From NCBI GenBank assembly GCA_030447545.1, contig JAUJOV010000001.1:1-64000 (forward strand): a DNA stretch of 64,000 nt. The letters run 5' to 3'. The stretch comes from Sphingomicrobium sp. (GTDB lineage Bacteria > Pseudomonadota > Alphaproteobacteria > Sphingomonadales > Sphingomonadaceae). The notes beneath the pieces were generated by a model that was given only the letters and a program-made list of their open reading frames with translations, was not told where the DNA came from and did not search any database. The position numbers and the translations under genes are program-made. Below, piece after piece: positions 19,431 to 27,588 of the stretch. Position 1 is the stretch's first letter; each line of letters opens with the position of its first letter.

Positions 19431-19736
19431 GAGCGAACCCCAGGCGGTGCCATCGAAAGTTCGAGGAGGGGCCCGACGAGCTAGCGCCGGGCGCCGCACC
19501 GGCTGGGGAAGATGCGGCTTCCCTCATTAAACCAACGATTACCGGCTCATCGGGTTGCGGTGCAGCAAACCTGAACCGGGAAAAATGACGCTGTGGCGCA
19601 AGTTTCATGCCCTCGGGCGAGTCAGGCCGGCCGATCGCGAGCCACTCCACAAAGCCTGGCCGATCGCAATGTCGGCTTTCCACTCAAAGCGGGCGTCAGG
19701 CGCAGTCGCAGTTAAATCGAGAGGCTGGCCGCAGCG
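19431..19736. other. Intergenic region with repeat copy; promoter region of the second tonB
   Basis: 306 bases between two minus-strand genes with no credible coding frame. It includes a palindromic repeat copy at 19669-19696 and an AT-richer stretch near 19530-19545 (TTAAACCAACGATTACC) that could hold the promoter of the downstream tonB. No convincing -35/-10 pair was identified. Confidence 0.5.
19669..19696. repeat. Short palindromic intergenic repeat, diverged copy
   Basis: AATGTCGGCTTTCCAC then TCAAAGCGGGCGT. It keeps the CTTTCCAC core and GCGG arm, and is weaker than the copies at 17 and 18 kb. Confidence 0.45.
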
Positions 19737-20552
19737 TCACTCCACGCGCCAGCTGATCCTCGTCTTGTACACCGAAGCGACGGCACGCCCTGCTGAGTCG
19801 ATTGTGGGAGTGAACTTCACTTCCTTTTCGAACGTCTCGCAGGTGACGTGATCGAGCACGGCGTTGCCGCTGCCCTCCGTCACCGAGCACTGGACCACCG
19901 ACCCGTCGGCGCCCACCACCACGGTCACGCGCGTGGCCCCGGAGATTCCGAGCCGCGCCGCAACCACCGGGTAGTCGCCCGGGGTGAAATATTCGGCCGC
20001 GTCGAATTGCGCCGGCCTTGCAACGCTGCTCCGGCGGGCCTCGTCCAGTCCCAGTCGGTTCACGAGCTGGGCGACGCAGCGATCGAGTTTGGGACTGTGA
20101 AGGGCCAGCCCGTCCAGGCTGAATTGCAACTCGCGCACTCCTTCCCCGCGCAGCTTCAGACTGGGCGAGCGGAGCACTGTCGTGGCGCGATCAGTCGGAA
20201 GGTCGAACTTGATGAAGCGCTTGCCGAGGTCCGCGGCCGGAAAGTCGATGAAATCGATCGGGACTTCCGTGTTGCCGTAGGTGAGGACCCCCTTCGACCA
20301 GCGGGTCGGAGCGGTCGTGCCGCGATAAACGACGAAGATGCGCGTCGACTCGCCGGTGAGCGACGGCCTGATCCCGACGCGCTGGTAAGTGTTTCCGCGT
20401 CCGTCGGTTCGCCAAAGCGAGCATTGCTTGTTGTCGTAGCTGAGGCCCCATTGTGGAGGCTGTTGAGGAGCCTGTGCCGCCGCGGCTGACGAACTCGCGA
20501 CCAGGGCCGCGGCGGCGACACGGCTGATCAATGCTCCACCAAACCCGTTCAC
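19737..20552 (-). CDS. Secreted protein with TonB-type C-terminal domain
   Basis: About 271 residues from the GTG at 20552, chosen because it opens directly into the signal peptide VAAAALVASSSAAAAQAP. A central region of unknown fold (about 30-180) is followed by a TonB/TolA-like C-terminal domain: FTPGDYPVVAARLGISGATRVTVVVGADGSVVQC ... CETFEKEVKFTPTIDSAG. Lacking a membrane anchor and proline linker, it is not a classical TonB. It is probably a periplasmic protein that reuses the fold. The reading frame is uninterrupted. Confidence 0.75.
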   Translation of the reverse strand: MNGFGGALISRVAAAALVASSSAAAAQAPQQPPQWGLSYDNKQCSLWRTDGRGNTYQRVGIRPSLTGESTRIFVVYRGTTAPTRWSKGVLTYGNTEVPIDFIDFPAADLGKRFIKFDLPTDRATTVLRSPSLKLRGEGVRELQFSLDGLALHSPKLDRCVAQLVNRLGLDEARRSSVARPAQFDAAEYFTPGDYPVVAARLGISGATRVTVVVGADGSVVQCSVTEGSGNAVLDHVTCETFEKEVKFTPTIDSAGRAVASVYKTRISWRVE

Positions 20553-20627
20553 GGCACGGTCCCCCCATGCTGATGCGCCAATCGCCGGCGTCTGGGAATG
20601 ATGTTCACCCAAGTGGGAAGCAATCGC

Positions 20628-20657
20628 AAGTCTGCCTTCCACCCCGAAGCGGCTATT
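20628..20657. repeat. Short palindromic intergenic repeat, diverged copy
   Basis: AGTCTGCCTTCCACCCCGAAGCGGCTATT. It retains the CTTCCACCC core and the AGCGG arm. Weakest member of the family. Confidence 0.35.
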
Positions 20658-20754
20658 CGGTTTGGGCCTGATTTCGACCCGTTGCGCCAGTGGCCGCTCA
20701 GGTTCCGCTTTCGATCGGTTTCAGACATTAGGGAGCGCTGGAGATCGAATCCCC

Positions 20755-21156
20755 ATGCGCCGCCTCATCTTCCTCCCGCTTGGGCTGCTGAGTCTCGGCC
20801 TGGCAGCCGTTGGAGCGGTCTTGCCTTTGCTTCCCACAGTGCCTTTCGTGTTGCTTGCTGCTCTATGCTTCGCAAAGAGCAGTCCACGCCTGGAGAGCTG
20901 GATTCTCAACCATAAGACCTGGGGTCCTCACAACCTGGCATGGCGGCAGTCTCGTGCGATCAGCCGCAGCGGCAAACGGGCGGCGTGGACCGCCTTTGCG
21001 TTGAGCGCAGCGGTCGGGTTCACCGTCCTTTCTGGACCCTTGCGGCTGCTCCCCGTGCTTGCTGCCCTGGGAGGGAGCTGGTGGATAGCCGCGCGGCCCA
21101 CGGCGCCGCCATCGTTCCGGCGGGATGACTCGGCGTCACGCAACTGGCCGCGCTAG
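20755..21156 (+). CDS. DUF454 / YbaN-family inner-membrane protein
   Basis: 133 residues. The start MRRLIFLPLGLLSLGLAAVG at 20755 and the signature GAVLPLLPTVPFVLLAALCFAKSSPRLESWILNH are characteristic of YbaN/DUF454. Three or four membrane helices are visible. The usual members are about 120-130 residues and function is not established. It is monocistronic, followed by another palindromic repeat copy. Confidence 0.9.
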   Translation: MRRLIFLPLGLLSLGLAAVGAVLPLLPTVPFVLLAALCFAKSSPRLESWILNHKTWGPHNLAWRQSRAISRSGKRAAWTAFALSAAVGFTVLSGPLRLLPVLAALGGSWWIAARPTAPPSFRRDDSASRNWPR

Positions 21157-21182
21157 GTCGCTTTCGGCCCATTGCGGACATT
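21156..21182. repeat. Short palindromic intergenic repeat, copy after the DUF454 gene
   Basis: GGTCGCTTTCGGCCCATTGC followed by GGACATT. It overlaps the end of the DUF454 gene by one base. The loop has two differences from copies 1 and 2; the ATTGCGGACAT arm is identical to copy 2. Confidence 0.6.
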
Positions 21183-21283
21183 GGCCGCGTGTCTGCTCTG
21201 GCCTCATTGCACACGGTAGCGAGTGCTTTTCTGGCCCATTTCCCGGTGATAAGCTCGAGTGAGGACGAACCGACGAGCCGCTG

Positions 21284-21451
21284 ATGAAAGATCAAGAAAG
21301 CCGCGAGCAACGCCGCTCCCGACAGGACCGCGAATTTGAGGCCAGCCAGCGCGGGCTGCGCGAAAGCATCGCCAGAACGCGCAAGCTGCTCGATCAGTCC
21401 GACCAGATGATCCAGCGCCACCGGAAAGAATGCGACGAAGCGGGGGACTAG
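21284..21451 (+). CDS. Small charged hypothetical protein (55 residues)
   Basis: Starts MKDQESREQRRSRQDREFEA at 21284 and ends KECDEAGD at 21451. It is almost entirely charged and polar, with heptad-like spacing (LRESIARTRKLLDQSDQMI), so probably a short coiled coil. I have an impression of similar small sphingomonad proteins with a LRESI...RRHRxEC ending, but cannot verify it. It overlaps the convergent small gene at 21448 by 4 bases. Confidence 0.6.
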   Translation: MKDQESREQRRSRQDREFEASQRGLRESIARTRKLLDQSDQMIQRHRKECDEAGD

Positions 21452-21639
21452 GCCGAGCCTTCGGGTCGCTCCCTCACAATCATGTCGAGCGCGTAGAGGC
21501 TGATGCGCGAGCCGTCCTCCCGGAACAGCTCGACGTCGTTGATGCCCTGGCGGCGCAGTTGGCGTGCTTTCGCAGCAGCCTCGCGCGCAGTGAGGTCGTG
21601 ATAGGACGCATTACCGCCAGTGAGCCTGAACACGCGCAA
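21448..21639 (-). CDS. Small hypothetical protein (63 residues)
   Basis: MRVFRLTGGNASYHDLTAREAAAKARQLRRQGINDVELFREDGSRIS. This has an alternating pattern of a small alpha/beta domain, and the ELFREDGSRIS ending is plausible for a sandwich strand. A TATATA element lies near 21660 on the same strand and could be its -10. No family recognised. Its end overlaps the convergent gene 21284-21451. Confidence 0.6.
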   Translation of the reverse strand: MRVFRLTGGNASYHDLTAREAAAKARQLRRQGINDVELFREDGSRISLYALDMIVRERPEGSA

Positions 21640-21815
21640 CCCCCCGGTAGAGCTCTGCTATATAACCGAAATGATCTTCAAGGAACATTGGGCAAAGCAC
21701 AGCCGTGCTGATGGCCGCTTTCGACGCTGCGCCGCCATTTTCGCACAGCGCGAGTCGCTCATCCGGCCGCACCGGAGGGCTTGAACAACGCCGTTGCGGG
21801 CGACACTAGCCGCTG

Positions 21816-22892
21816 ATGGTCGGCCGCACGCTCATTCGCCCCACCGCTTTCGTGGACTCCCCGTTCGGCCATGACGGCAAGGTCGCGAGGCTGGCGGGCG
21901 GGCTCGCCTGGTTTGCCGCGGTCGAGCTGATCGGGGTAGACGAGCAGCGCCGGGTCTCGGCCGAGCTGGTGGCGGTCGAGGGGCTCGAAAGCCGCTTCGA
22001 CGACGATATGGCCGCCCAGTGGCGCGCGATCACCGGACCGCGCGCTCCGCTCGAGCTCGGCGAGCGAACGATCCGGCTCGACCAGCCGCAGGTGATGGGC
22101 ATCGTCAACGTGACGCCTGACAGCTTTTCGGACGGGGGGCGCTTCGCCGACCCGGCCGCCGCGGTCGCCGCGGGGGTCGGGATGTCGGCTGAGGGCGCGG
22201 CGATCATCGATGTCGGCGGGGAGTCGACGCGTCCGGGCGCGCAGCCGGTGTGGGAGCGCGACGAAATCGAGCGCGTGGTTCCGGTGATCGAGCGAATCGC
22301 GGGGAGCGGCGCCGCAGTGTCGATCGACACGCGCAAGAGCGAAGTCATGACGGCAGCGCTCGCGGCGGGAGCGGGGATGGTCAACGACGTGTCCGCCCTG
22401 ACCTTCGACCCGCGCTCGGCCGAGGTCGTGGCAGACGCACGAGTGCCGGTCGTGCTGATGCACCATCAGGGCGCGCCCGAGACGATGCAGCAGGACCCGC
22501 GCTACGACGATGTGCTGGTCGAGATTTACCTGTGGCTGGAGGAGCGCGTCGCCGCGGCCCAGGGGGCCGGGATCGAGCGCTCGCGGATCCTGATCGACCC
22601 GGGTTTCGGCTTCGGCAAGACGGTCGCTCACAATCTCGAGCTGATCAACGGGCTTGCGCTGTTCCACTCGCTCGGCTGCCCGGTCGTGGTCGGCGCCAGC
22701 CGCAAGCGGACCATCGGCGCGCTGTCGGGCGAAGCGCCGGCGGATCGCCGCCTGGGCGGGAGCATCGCCTTTGCGCTTAAGGCTCTCGAGCAGGGCGCGC
22801 AGGTGCTGCGCGTCCACGATCTGTTCGAGACGGTGCAGGCGCTCAGGGTGTGGCGCGGGCTTCGCGACCAGGCTTTGACGCCTAGGGTTTAG
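21816..22892 (+). CDS. folP: Dihydropteroate synthase
   Basis: FolP condenses hydroxymethyl-dihydropterin pyrophosphate with p-aminobenzoate and is the sulfonamide target. 358 residues, about 80 longer than the E. coli enzyme at the N-terminus, as in other sphingomonads. Signatures: MGIVNVTPDSFSDGGRF, DVGGESTRPGA, VSIDTRKSEV, INDV-like MVNDVSAL, DPGFGFGKT and GASRKRTIG. The frame is intact. It converges on the regulator at 23119 across a hairpin-rich spacer. Confidence 0.95.
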   Translation: MVGRTLIRPTAFVDSPFGHDGKVARLAGGLAWFAAVELIGVDEQRRVSAELVAVEGLESRFDDDMAAQWRAITGPRAPLELGERTIRLDQPQVMGIVNVTPDSFSDGGRFADPAAAVAAGVGMSAEGAAIIDVGGESTRPGAQPVWERDEIERVVPVIERIAGSGAAVSIDTRKSEVMTAALAAGAGMVNDVSALTFDPRSAEVVADARVPVVLMHHQGAPETMQQDPRYDDVLVEIYLWLEERVAAAQGAGIERSRILIDPGFGFGKTVAHNLELINGLALFHSLGCPVVVGASRKRTIGALSGEAPADRRLGGSIAFALKALEQGAQVLRVHDLFETVQALRVWRGLRDQALTPRV

Positions 22893-23012
22893 GGTGTTTT
22901 CCGCTCCTAACATCGGGGGTTGGGTTGAAGGGGCCGTCACGGGAGTAAATCCCGTGACGTCGGACGGGTTTGCTCGGCTGAGGCCTCGCGCCCCGTCGAC
23001 CGGGCGCTTCGC

Positions 23013-23057
23013 AGCAGCCGTTCCGCCATGCCCCCGGCATGGCGGCGTGCGGCTGCT
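23013..23057. terminator. Nested hairpin between convergent folP and regulator genes
   Basis: The inner perfect stem CCGCCATGCC / GGCATGGCGG has a 3-base loop. An outer stem AGCAGCCG / CGGCTGCT encloses it, so the whole can fold as a two-level cruciform. It lies in the 226-base spacer between two convergent genes and could end transcription from both sides, although there is no T-tract. A further small inverted repeat (CGACGC TAT GCGTCG) follows at about 23075. Confidence 0.55.
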
Positions 23058-23118
23058 CTTCGCGCTGCTCCGGCGACGCTATGCGTCGGCGTCGCTGCGC
23101 TCGGTGCTACGCGCCGTG

Positions 23119-24555
23119 CTACGCGGCCGTGTCTATCCCGATATCGCCCAGCTTGCGGTAGAGCGTCGAGCGGCCGATGCCGAGCCGCCGCGCAACCTCG
23201 GTCATTCGGCCGCGGTAATGGCCGATCGCGAGCCGGATGATGTCCGCCTCGATCTCCTCGAGAGTGCGCAAATGGCCCTCGTTGGTGAACAAGGTGACCG
23301 GTGAAGCGCCTCCGACCGCGGCGTCGCTCGACTGCTTGCTGATCAGCGGCGCGAAATCGCTCTTGCGGCCGGTGAAGCGCGACTGGATCGCGATGTGCGG
23401 GAAGTCCTCGGCGGTGAGCGCTCCGCGGCTGCAGTGAAGCCCCGCGCGGAACAGGACGCTGCCCAGCTGCCGGACATTGCCGGGCCAGCCGTAGCGCATC
23501 AGCACCGCAAGCGCGTCATTGCCGATCGACAGCGGCGGGATCAGGTGCTGCTCGGCGAACTGGGTGAGCAGGTGGCGCGCAAGCGCGGGGATGTCGGCGC
23601 TTCGCTCGCGCAGCGGCGGCAGGCACACGACCGTGGTGCTGATCCGCTCGCGCAGCATCGGGTTGAAACTGTCGCCGAGCAAAGTTGTCGAAGTTGCGAT
23701 CAGCCGGACGTCGACCGACGAGCTTCCATTGCAGCCGACCGGCCGAACCTCGCCGGTTGCAAGGACTCTATCGAGCGTCTCCTGAGTCGAGGCGGGCAAA
23801 GCGCCGATCTCGTCGAGCACCAGCGTGCCGCCGTCGGCTTCGAGCATTCGGCCGGCTTTCTCGCCGAACGCTCCGGGGAAGGCGCCCTTCACATGGCCGA
23901 ACAGCTCGCTGTCGACCACGTTTGCGGGAACCGACTTGCAGTCGAGGATCACCAGCGGACCGCGGGCGCGAAGGCTCGCCACATGGATCGCGCGGGCAAC
24001 CGTTTCCTTGCCGGTGCCGGCCTCGCCGACGATCAGGATCGGCAGGCGGTTGCGCGCTGCCTTGGCGGCGACCGCAAGCGCTGCGCGGAAGTCGGGCGCG
24101 GCGCCGACCAGCTGCTCGAGCGAGTCGGCGGGCGCGAGCTTCTCGGCGAGCGGGACCAGCTCTCCCTCGGCCCTGCGCCGGTCGGCGGTGATTGCGAGCG
24201 CCTCGACCAGCCGCTCGGGAGCAACCGGGCGCGAGAGGAAATCGGTTGCTCCGGCGCGCATCGCGTCGACTGCCTGGGGAATGGAGCCGCTTTCCGAGAG
24301 CACGATCACCGGCAGGTCCGGGCGGTTCGAGCGAAGCGCGGCGATGGTCTCCGCGCCGCTCGCTTCGTGCCAGGTGCCGAGCAGGGCTGCGCGTACCTCG
24401 CGGCCGTGCGGGCCCTGAAGCAGGCCGACGGCGCTCTCGGTGCACGCCGCACCGATCACGCTCCAGCCGGCGCGCGAAGCCACTGCGGACACCAGCCGCC
24501 GCTCGGCCGGGTCGCCGTCGACCAGCAGCAGGGTCGGGATTCGTTGATCGGCCAT
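23119..24555 (-). CDS. NtrC-type (sigma-54 interaction domain) response regulator with variant motifs
   Basis: 478 residues from the ATG at 24555 (MADQRIPTLLLVDGDP). It has a receiver domain (1-120), AAA+ domain (about 150-380) and Fis-type HTH (C-terminus, TEVARRLGIGRSTLYRKLGDIGI). Walker A GEAGTGKET and Walker B GGTLVLDEIGALP are intact. The loop that contacts sigma-54 reads GAFPGA instead of GAFTGA. At the receiver position of the phosphorylated Asp the sequence is AALLGTWHEAS, without an Asp. It may therefore activate a different sigma factor or act as a repressor. It is divergent from aa3 oxidase subunit IV and pntA. Confidence 0.88.
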   Translation of the reverse strand: MADQRIPTLLLVDGDPAERRLVSAVASRAGWSVIGAACTESAVGLLQGPHGREVRAALLGTWHEASGAETIAALRSNRPDLPVIVLSESGSIPQAVDAMRAGATDFLSRPVAPERLVEALAITADRRRAEGELVPLAEKLAPADSLEQLVGAAPDFRAALAVAAKAARNRLPILIVGEAGTGKETVARAIHVASLRARGPLVILDCKSVPANVVDSELFGHVKGAFPGAFGEKAGRMLEADGGTLVLDEIGALPASTQETLDRVLATGEVRPVGCNGSSSVDVRLIATSTTLLGDSFNPMLRERISTTVVCLPPLRERSADIPALARHLLTQFAEQHLIPPLSIGNDALAVLMRYGWPGNVRQLGSVLFRAGLHCSRGALTAEDFPHIAIQSRFTGRKSDFAPLISKQSSDAAVGGASPVTLFTNEGHLRTLEEIEADIIRLAIGHYRGRMTEVARRLGIGRSTLYRKLGDIGIDTAA

Positions 24556-24702
24556 GACTGCTCCTGCCCGGAGCCTAATCCTCAAGGAGTAAAGGCGGGC
24601 TTAAGGGCTCCACGGCCCGGTGCAGCATCTGGGGGCTTGGGCCGCGGGCATGCGCTTGTTATGGCGGGCCGACGCGAAGCTAGCGCGAAGGCCAAGGGGA
24701 AG

Positions 24703-24855
24703 ATGATGGCGGAAGAAGAGCCACTGCTGAGCAGCCCACCGACGCAGGAAATGGGCTGGCACGTGCGGGACTATGAAGGCTTCGTGAAGCTGTTCAAATG
24801 GGGTGCGATCATCAGCTTCGTCATCGCCATGCTCGTCATTCTGATCATCGCCTAG
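24703..24855 (+). CDS. aa3-type cytochrome c oxidase subunit IV
   Basis: A 50-residue protein: polar N-terminus MMAEEEPLLSSPPTQEMGWHVRDYEGFVKLFKWG and one C-terminal membrane helix (AIISFVIAMLVILIIA). This is the characteristic form of the small bacterial aa3 subunit IV (WHVRDYEGFxxLFKWG). An AAGGGGA ribosome binding site precedes the ATG. It is 19 bases upstream of pntAA and probably cotranscribed. Confidence 0.88.
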   Translation: MMAEEEPLLSSPPTQEMGWHVRDYEGFVKLFKWGAIISFVIAMLVILIIA

Positions 24856-24874
24856 TGCGCGGACGCACCGGCCG

Positions 24875-26005
24875 ATGAAGATTGCGGTCCTCAAGGAGAC
24901 CGCGCCCGGGGAGACCCGCTGCGCGGCAACGCCCGAGACGGTGAAGAAATTCACCGCGCTCGGGGCTCAGCTCGCGGTCGAGGCGGGTGCGGGCGCGGGT
25001 GCTTCGGTGGCGGACGAGGACTTCGCGGCGGCGGGCGCTTCGGTCGGGACACGCGAGCAGGTGATTGCCGACGCGGACGCAATCCTGTGCGTGAGCGGCC
25101 CGGACGCCGCGGCCCTGGCCCGCGCCAAGCCCGGTGCGCTGCTGGTCGGAGCGCTCGATCCGCTGCGGCGCGGTGAGGCCGTGCAGGGCTATGCGACCGC
25201 GGGGCTCGAGGCGCTGGCGATGGAATGGATGCCGCGCATCACCCGGGCCCAGTCGATGGACATCTTGTCCTCGCAGTCGAACCTTGCGGGCTACAAGGCC
25301 GTGCTCGAGGCGGGTGCGGCGTACGGCCGCGCCTTTCCGATGATGATGACCGCCGCGGGCACGATCAGCGCCGCGCGGCTGTTCGTGATGGGGGTCGGAG
25401 TCGCCGGGCTCCAGGCGATCGCCACCGGCCGCCGGCTCGGCGCTCAGGTCAGCGCGACGGACGTGCGCTCGGCGACGAAGGAGCAGATCCTGTCGCTCGG
25501 CGCCAAGCCCATCTTCGTCGAGAATGTCGCGGGCATCGAAGGCGAGGGCGCCGGCGGCTATGCGACGGAAATGTCGGAGGAATACAAACAAGCGCAGGCC
25601 GAGCTGGTGTCCTCGCACATCGCCAAGCAGGACATCGTGATCACCACTGCCATGATCCCCGGCCGCCCTGCGCCGCGGCTGATCAGCGACGCGCAGCTTG
25701 CGACCATGCGGCCGGGCAGCGTGGTCGTCGACCTCGCCGCCGAGGCCGGCGGCAATGTCGAGGGCTGCGTTCCAGGCGAGCGCGCCGAGCGCCACGGGGT
25801 GACGGTGATCGGAGCGTCGAACCTCGCGCGCAGCCTTGCAGCAGACGCCTCGGCCTTGTTCGCTCGCAACCTCTACAATTTCCTCAGCGCGTTCTGGGAC
25901 AAGGAAAAAGGCGCGGTCGCGCTCCCCGACGACGACGAGATCGTGCAAGGCATCCGCCTTACGCGAGGCGGCACAATCGTCAGCGAGAGGCTCGCTCAAG
26001 GCTGA
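24875..26005 (+). CDS. pntAA: NAD(P) transhydrogenase subunit alpha, part 1 (NAD-binding domain I)
   Basis: 376 residues. MKIAVLKETAPGETRCAATPETVKKF, then SQSNLAGYKAVLE, MMMTAAGTISAARLFVMGVGVAGLQAIATGRRLGAQVSATDVR (Rossmann motif) and IPGRPAPRLIS. The alpha-1 chain of the split bacterial transhydrogenase binds NAD(H) in the cytosol. The usual partners pntAB and pntB are not next to it here but about 5 kb downstream (31123-32800). Confidence 0.95.
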   Translation: MKIAVLKETAPGETRCAATPETVKKFTALGAQLAVEAGAGAGASVADEDFAAAGASVGTREQVIADADAILCVSGPDAAALARAKPGALLVGALDPLRRGEAVQGYATAGLEALAMEWMPRITRAQSMDILSSQSNLAGYKAVLEAGAAYGRAFPMMMTAAGTISAARLFVMGVGVAGLQAIATGRRLGAQVSATDVRSATKEQILSLGAKPIFVENVAGIEGEGAGGYATEMSEEYKQAQAELVSSHIAKQDIVITTAMIPGRPAPRLISDAQLATMRPGSVVVDLAAEAGGNVEGCVPGERAERHGVTVIGASNLARSLAADASALFARNLYNFLSAFWDKEKGAVALPDDDEIVQGIRLTRGGTIVSERLAQG

Positions 26006-26008
26006 GCC

Positions 26009-27133
26009 TTGGCCCAGCACCGCGACATATTGATCATCGGCGGCGGGATCGCCGGCCTTTCCGCGGCCGCCGAGCTTGCGCAGCACGCGAACGTCACGGT
26101 CCTCGAGGCGGAGGGGACGGTCGGCTACCACTCGTCGGGGCGAAGCGCGACCATGCTTCATTATGCGCTCGGCGACCCGCAGGTGCGCGCGCTCACTTTC
26201 GCCAGCCGCGGCTTCTTCGAAGATCCGCCCGACGACTTCAGCGAAGTGCCGCTCGGCGCGCGCGCGTCGGTCCTCGTGCACGCGCGCGAGGACGAGCTCG
26301 GCGGGCTGGAGGCGCTCGATGCAGCGATTGCGCCCTTTGCGACGCTCGAGCGGGTGGGCGAGGAGGGGCTGGCCGAGCTCTGCCCGATCCTGCGCACGGG
26401 CGAGGGCGGCGCCGTCGCCGCGATCCATGACCCGAACGCGATCCGGCTCGATTCGGACGCGCTGCTTCAGGGGCATGTCCGGGCGCTTAGACGCCGCGGC
26501 GGCACGTTGGTGACGGACGCGCGAGTCAGCGCCATCGCCCGGGCCGGGGCGCAATGGCAAGTCGAGACCGAGCGGGGCGACACTTTCTGCGCGCCCGTAA
26601 TCGTCAATGCTGCCGGTTCGTGGGCCGACGCGGTTGCGGTCATGGCCGGCCTAGGCCCCGTCGCGCTGACCCCGCTCAAGCGCACGATCATCACCTTCGA
26701 TGCTCCCGCGGGCATGGATTCCTCGGGCTGGCCGTTCACCAAGACCGTCGCCGACGAGCTCTACTTCGCGCCCGAGTCGGGCCGCCTGTTCGCCTCGCCG
26801 ATGGACGAGGTTGCGACCGACCCGTGCGACGCGCAGGCGGACGAGTTTGAGGTCGCTCTCGCCGCGTGGCGGATGGAGGAGCGCACGAGCCTGAAGGTCG
26901 AGCGAATCCACAGCCGCTGGGCGGGAATCCGCACCTTCGCGCCGGACCGGCACCTGGTCGCCGGCTTCGACCCGCGCGCGGACGGCTTCTTCTGGCTCGC
27001 CGGGCAGGGCGGGTTCGGCCTCCAGACCTCGCCGGTGATGGGCCGGATCGTGGAAGCGATCGTCGCCGGCACGCGCTGGCCGACGGACGCAGTCAGGCCC
27101 GACGAGCTAAGCCCCGCCCGCTTCCTCGGGTAG
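26009..27133 (+). CDS. FAD-dependent oxidoreductase (DAO / glycine-oxidase-like)
   Basis: 374 residues from the TTG at 26009, three bases after the pntAA stop. FAD-binding Rossmann motif ILIIGGGIAGLSAAAEL at the N-terminus, VIVNAAGSWAD in the middle and GQGGFGLQTSP at the C-terminus are typical of the D-amino-acid oxidase fold. Substrate unknown; members act on D-amino acids, glycine or sarcosine. It probably belongs to the transcript of aa3 IV and pntAA. Its 3' end overlaps the convergent ybaK by 27 bases. Confidence 0.87.
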   Translation: MAQHRDILIIGGGIAGLSAAAELAQHANVTVLEAEGTVGYHSSGRSATMLHYALGDPQVRALTFASRGFFEDPPDDFSEVPLGARASVLVHAREDELGGLEALDAAIAPFATLERVGEEGLAELCPILRTGEGGAVAAIHDPNAIRLDSDALLQGHVRALRRRGGTLVTDARVSAIARAGAQWQVETERGDTFCAPVIVNAAGSWADAVAVMAGLGPVALTPLKRTIITFDAPAGMDSSGWPFTKTVADELYFAPESGRLFASPMDEVATDPCDAQADEFEVALAAWRMEERTSLKVERIHSRWAGIRTFAPDRHLVAGFDPRADGFFWLAGQGGFGLQTSPVMGRIVEAIVAGTRWPTDAVRPDELSPARFLG

Positions 27134-27588
27134 GCGCACCAGATCGACCCAGCGCTCGCCGACCAGATCGAACAATCGCTCGGGGGTCAGGCGAACCGAC
27201 GCGTTGAGCGACCCGCCCGCGGGATAGACCGTGTCGAAGGCCGTGAGCGACTCGTCGACGTAGACCGGCAGGCTCGGTCGCGAGTCCGAACAGGCGCACG
27301 CCGCCGACCGGGTGGCCGGTCAACCAGCGTCTCCTCGACCCCGAGCATCCGCGGCCGAGCGCCGAGGGAGAGCGCTTGCGCTTGCCATTGTCGAGCCGTG
27401 CATCGCCGCGCGCGACCAGCAGCAGGTCTCGGCGCCGGCGCACTGCGAAGCGTCTTTGCGATCCGCCCGGGCTCGACGCCGAGCGCCCTGGCGGCGGTTT
27501 CGACCGTCGCCGTGCTCTCCACCGTCTCGATCAGCGGCAGGTCGGGCGCGTGTCCGCGAGGCCAGGCGCGCACGGACTCGAAGCTCAT
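27107..27588 (-). CDS. YbaK/EbsC (ProX-like) aminoacyl-tRNA deacylase
   Basis: The family hydrolyses mischarged aminoacyl-tRNA in trans. The N-terminus MSFESVRAW ... PLIETVESTATVETAARALGVEPGRIAKTL is typical, as are the central LLLVARGDARLDNGK and VDESLTAFDTVYPAGGS. The C-terminus VRLTPERLFDLVGE lies in other frames after breaks near 27430, 27300 and 27250. About 160 codons, normal for the family. Its start overlaps the yjbQ stop (ATGA at 27585-27588), so both are one operon. Confidence 0.85.
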
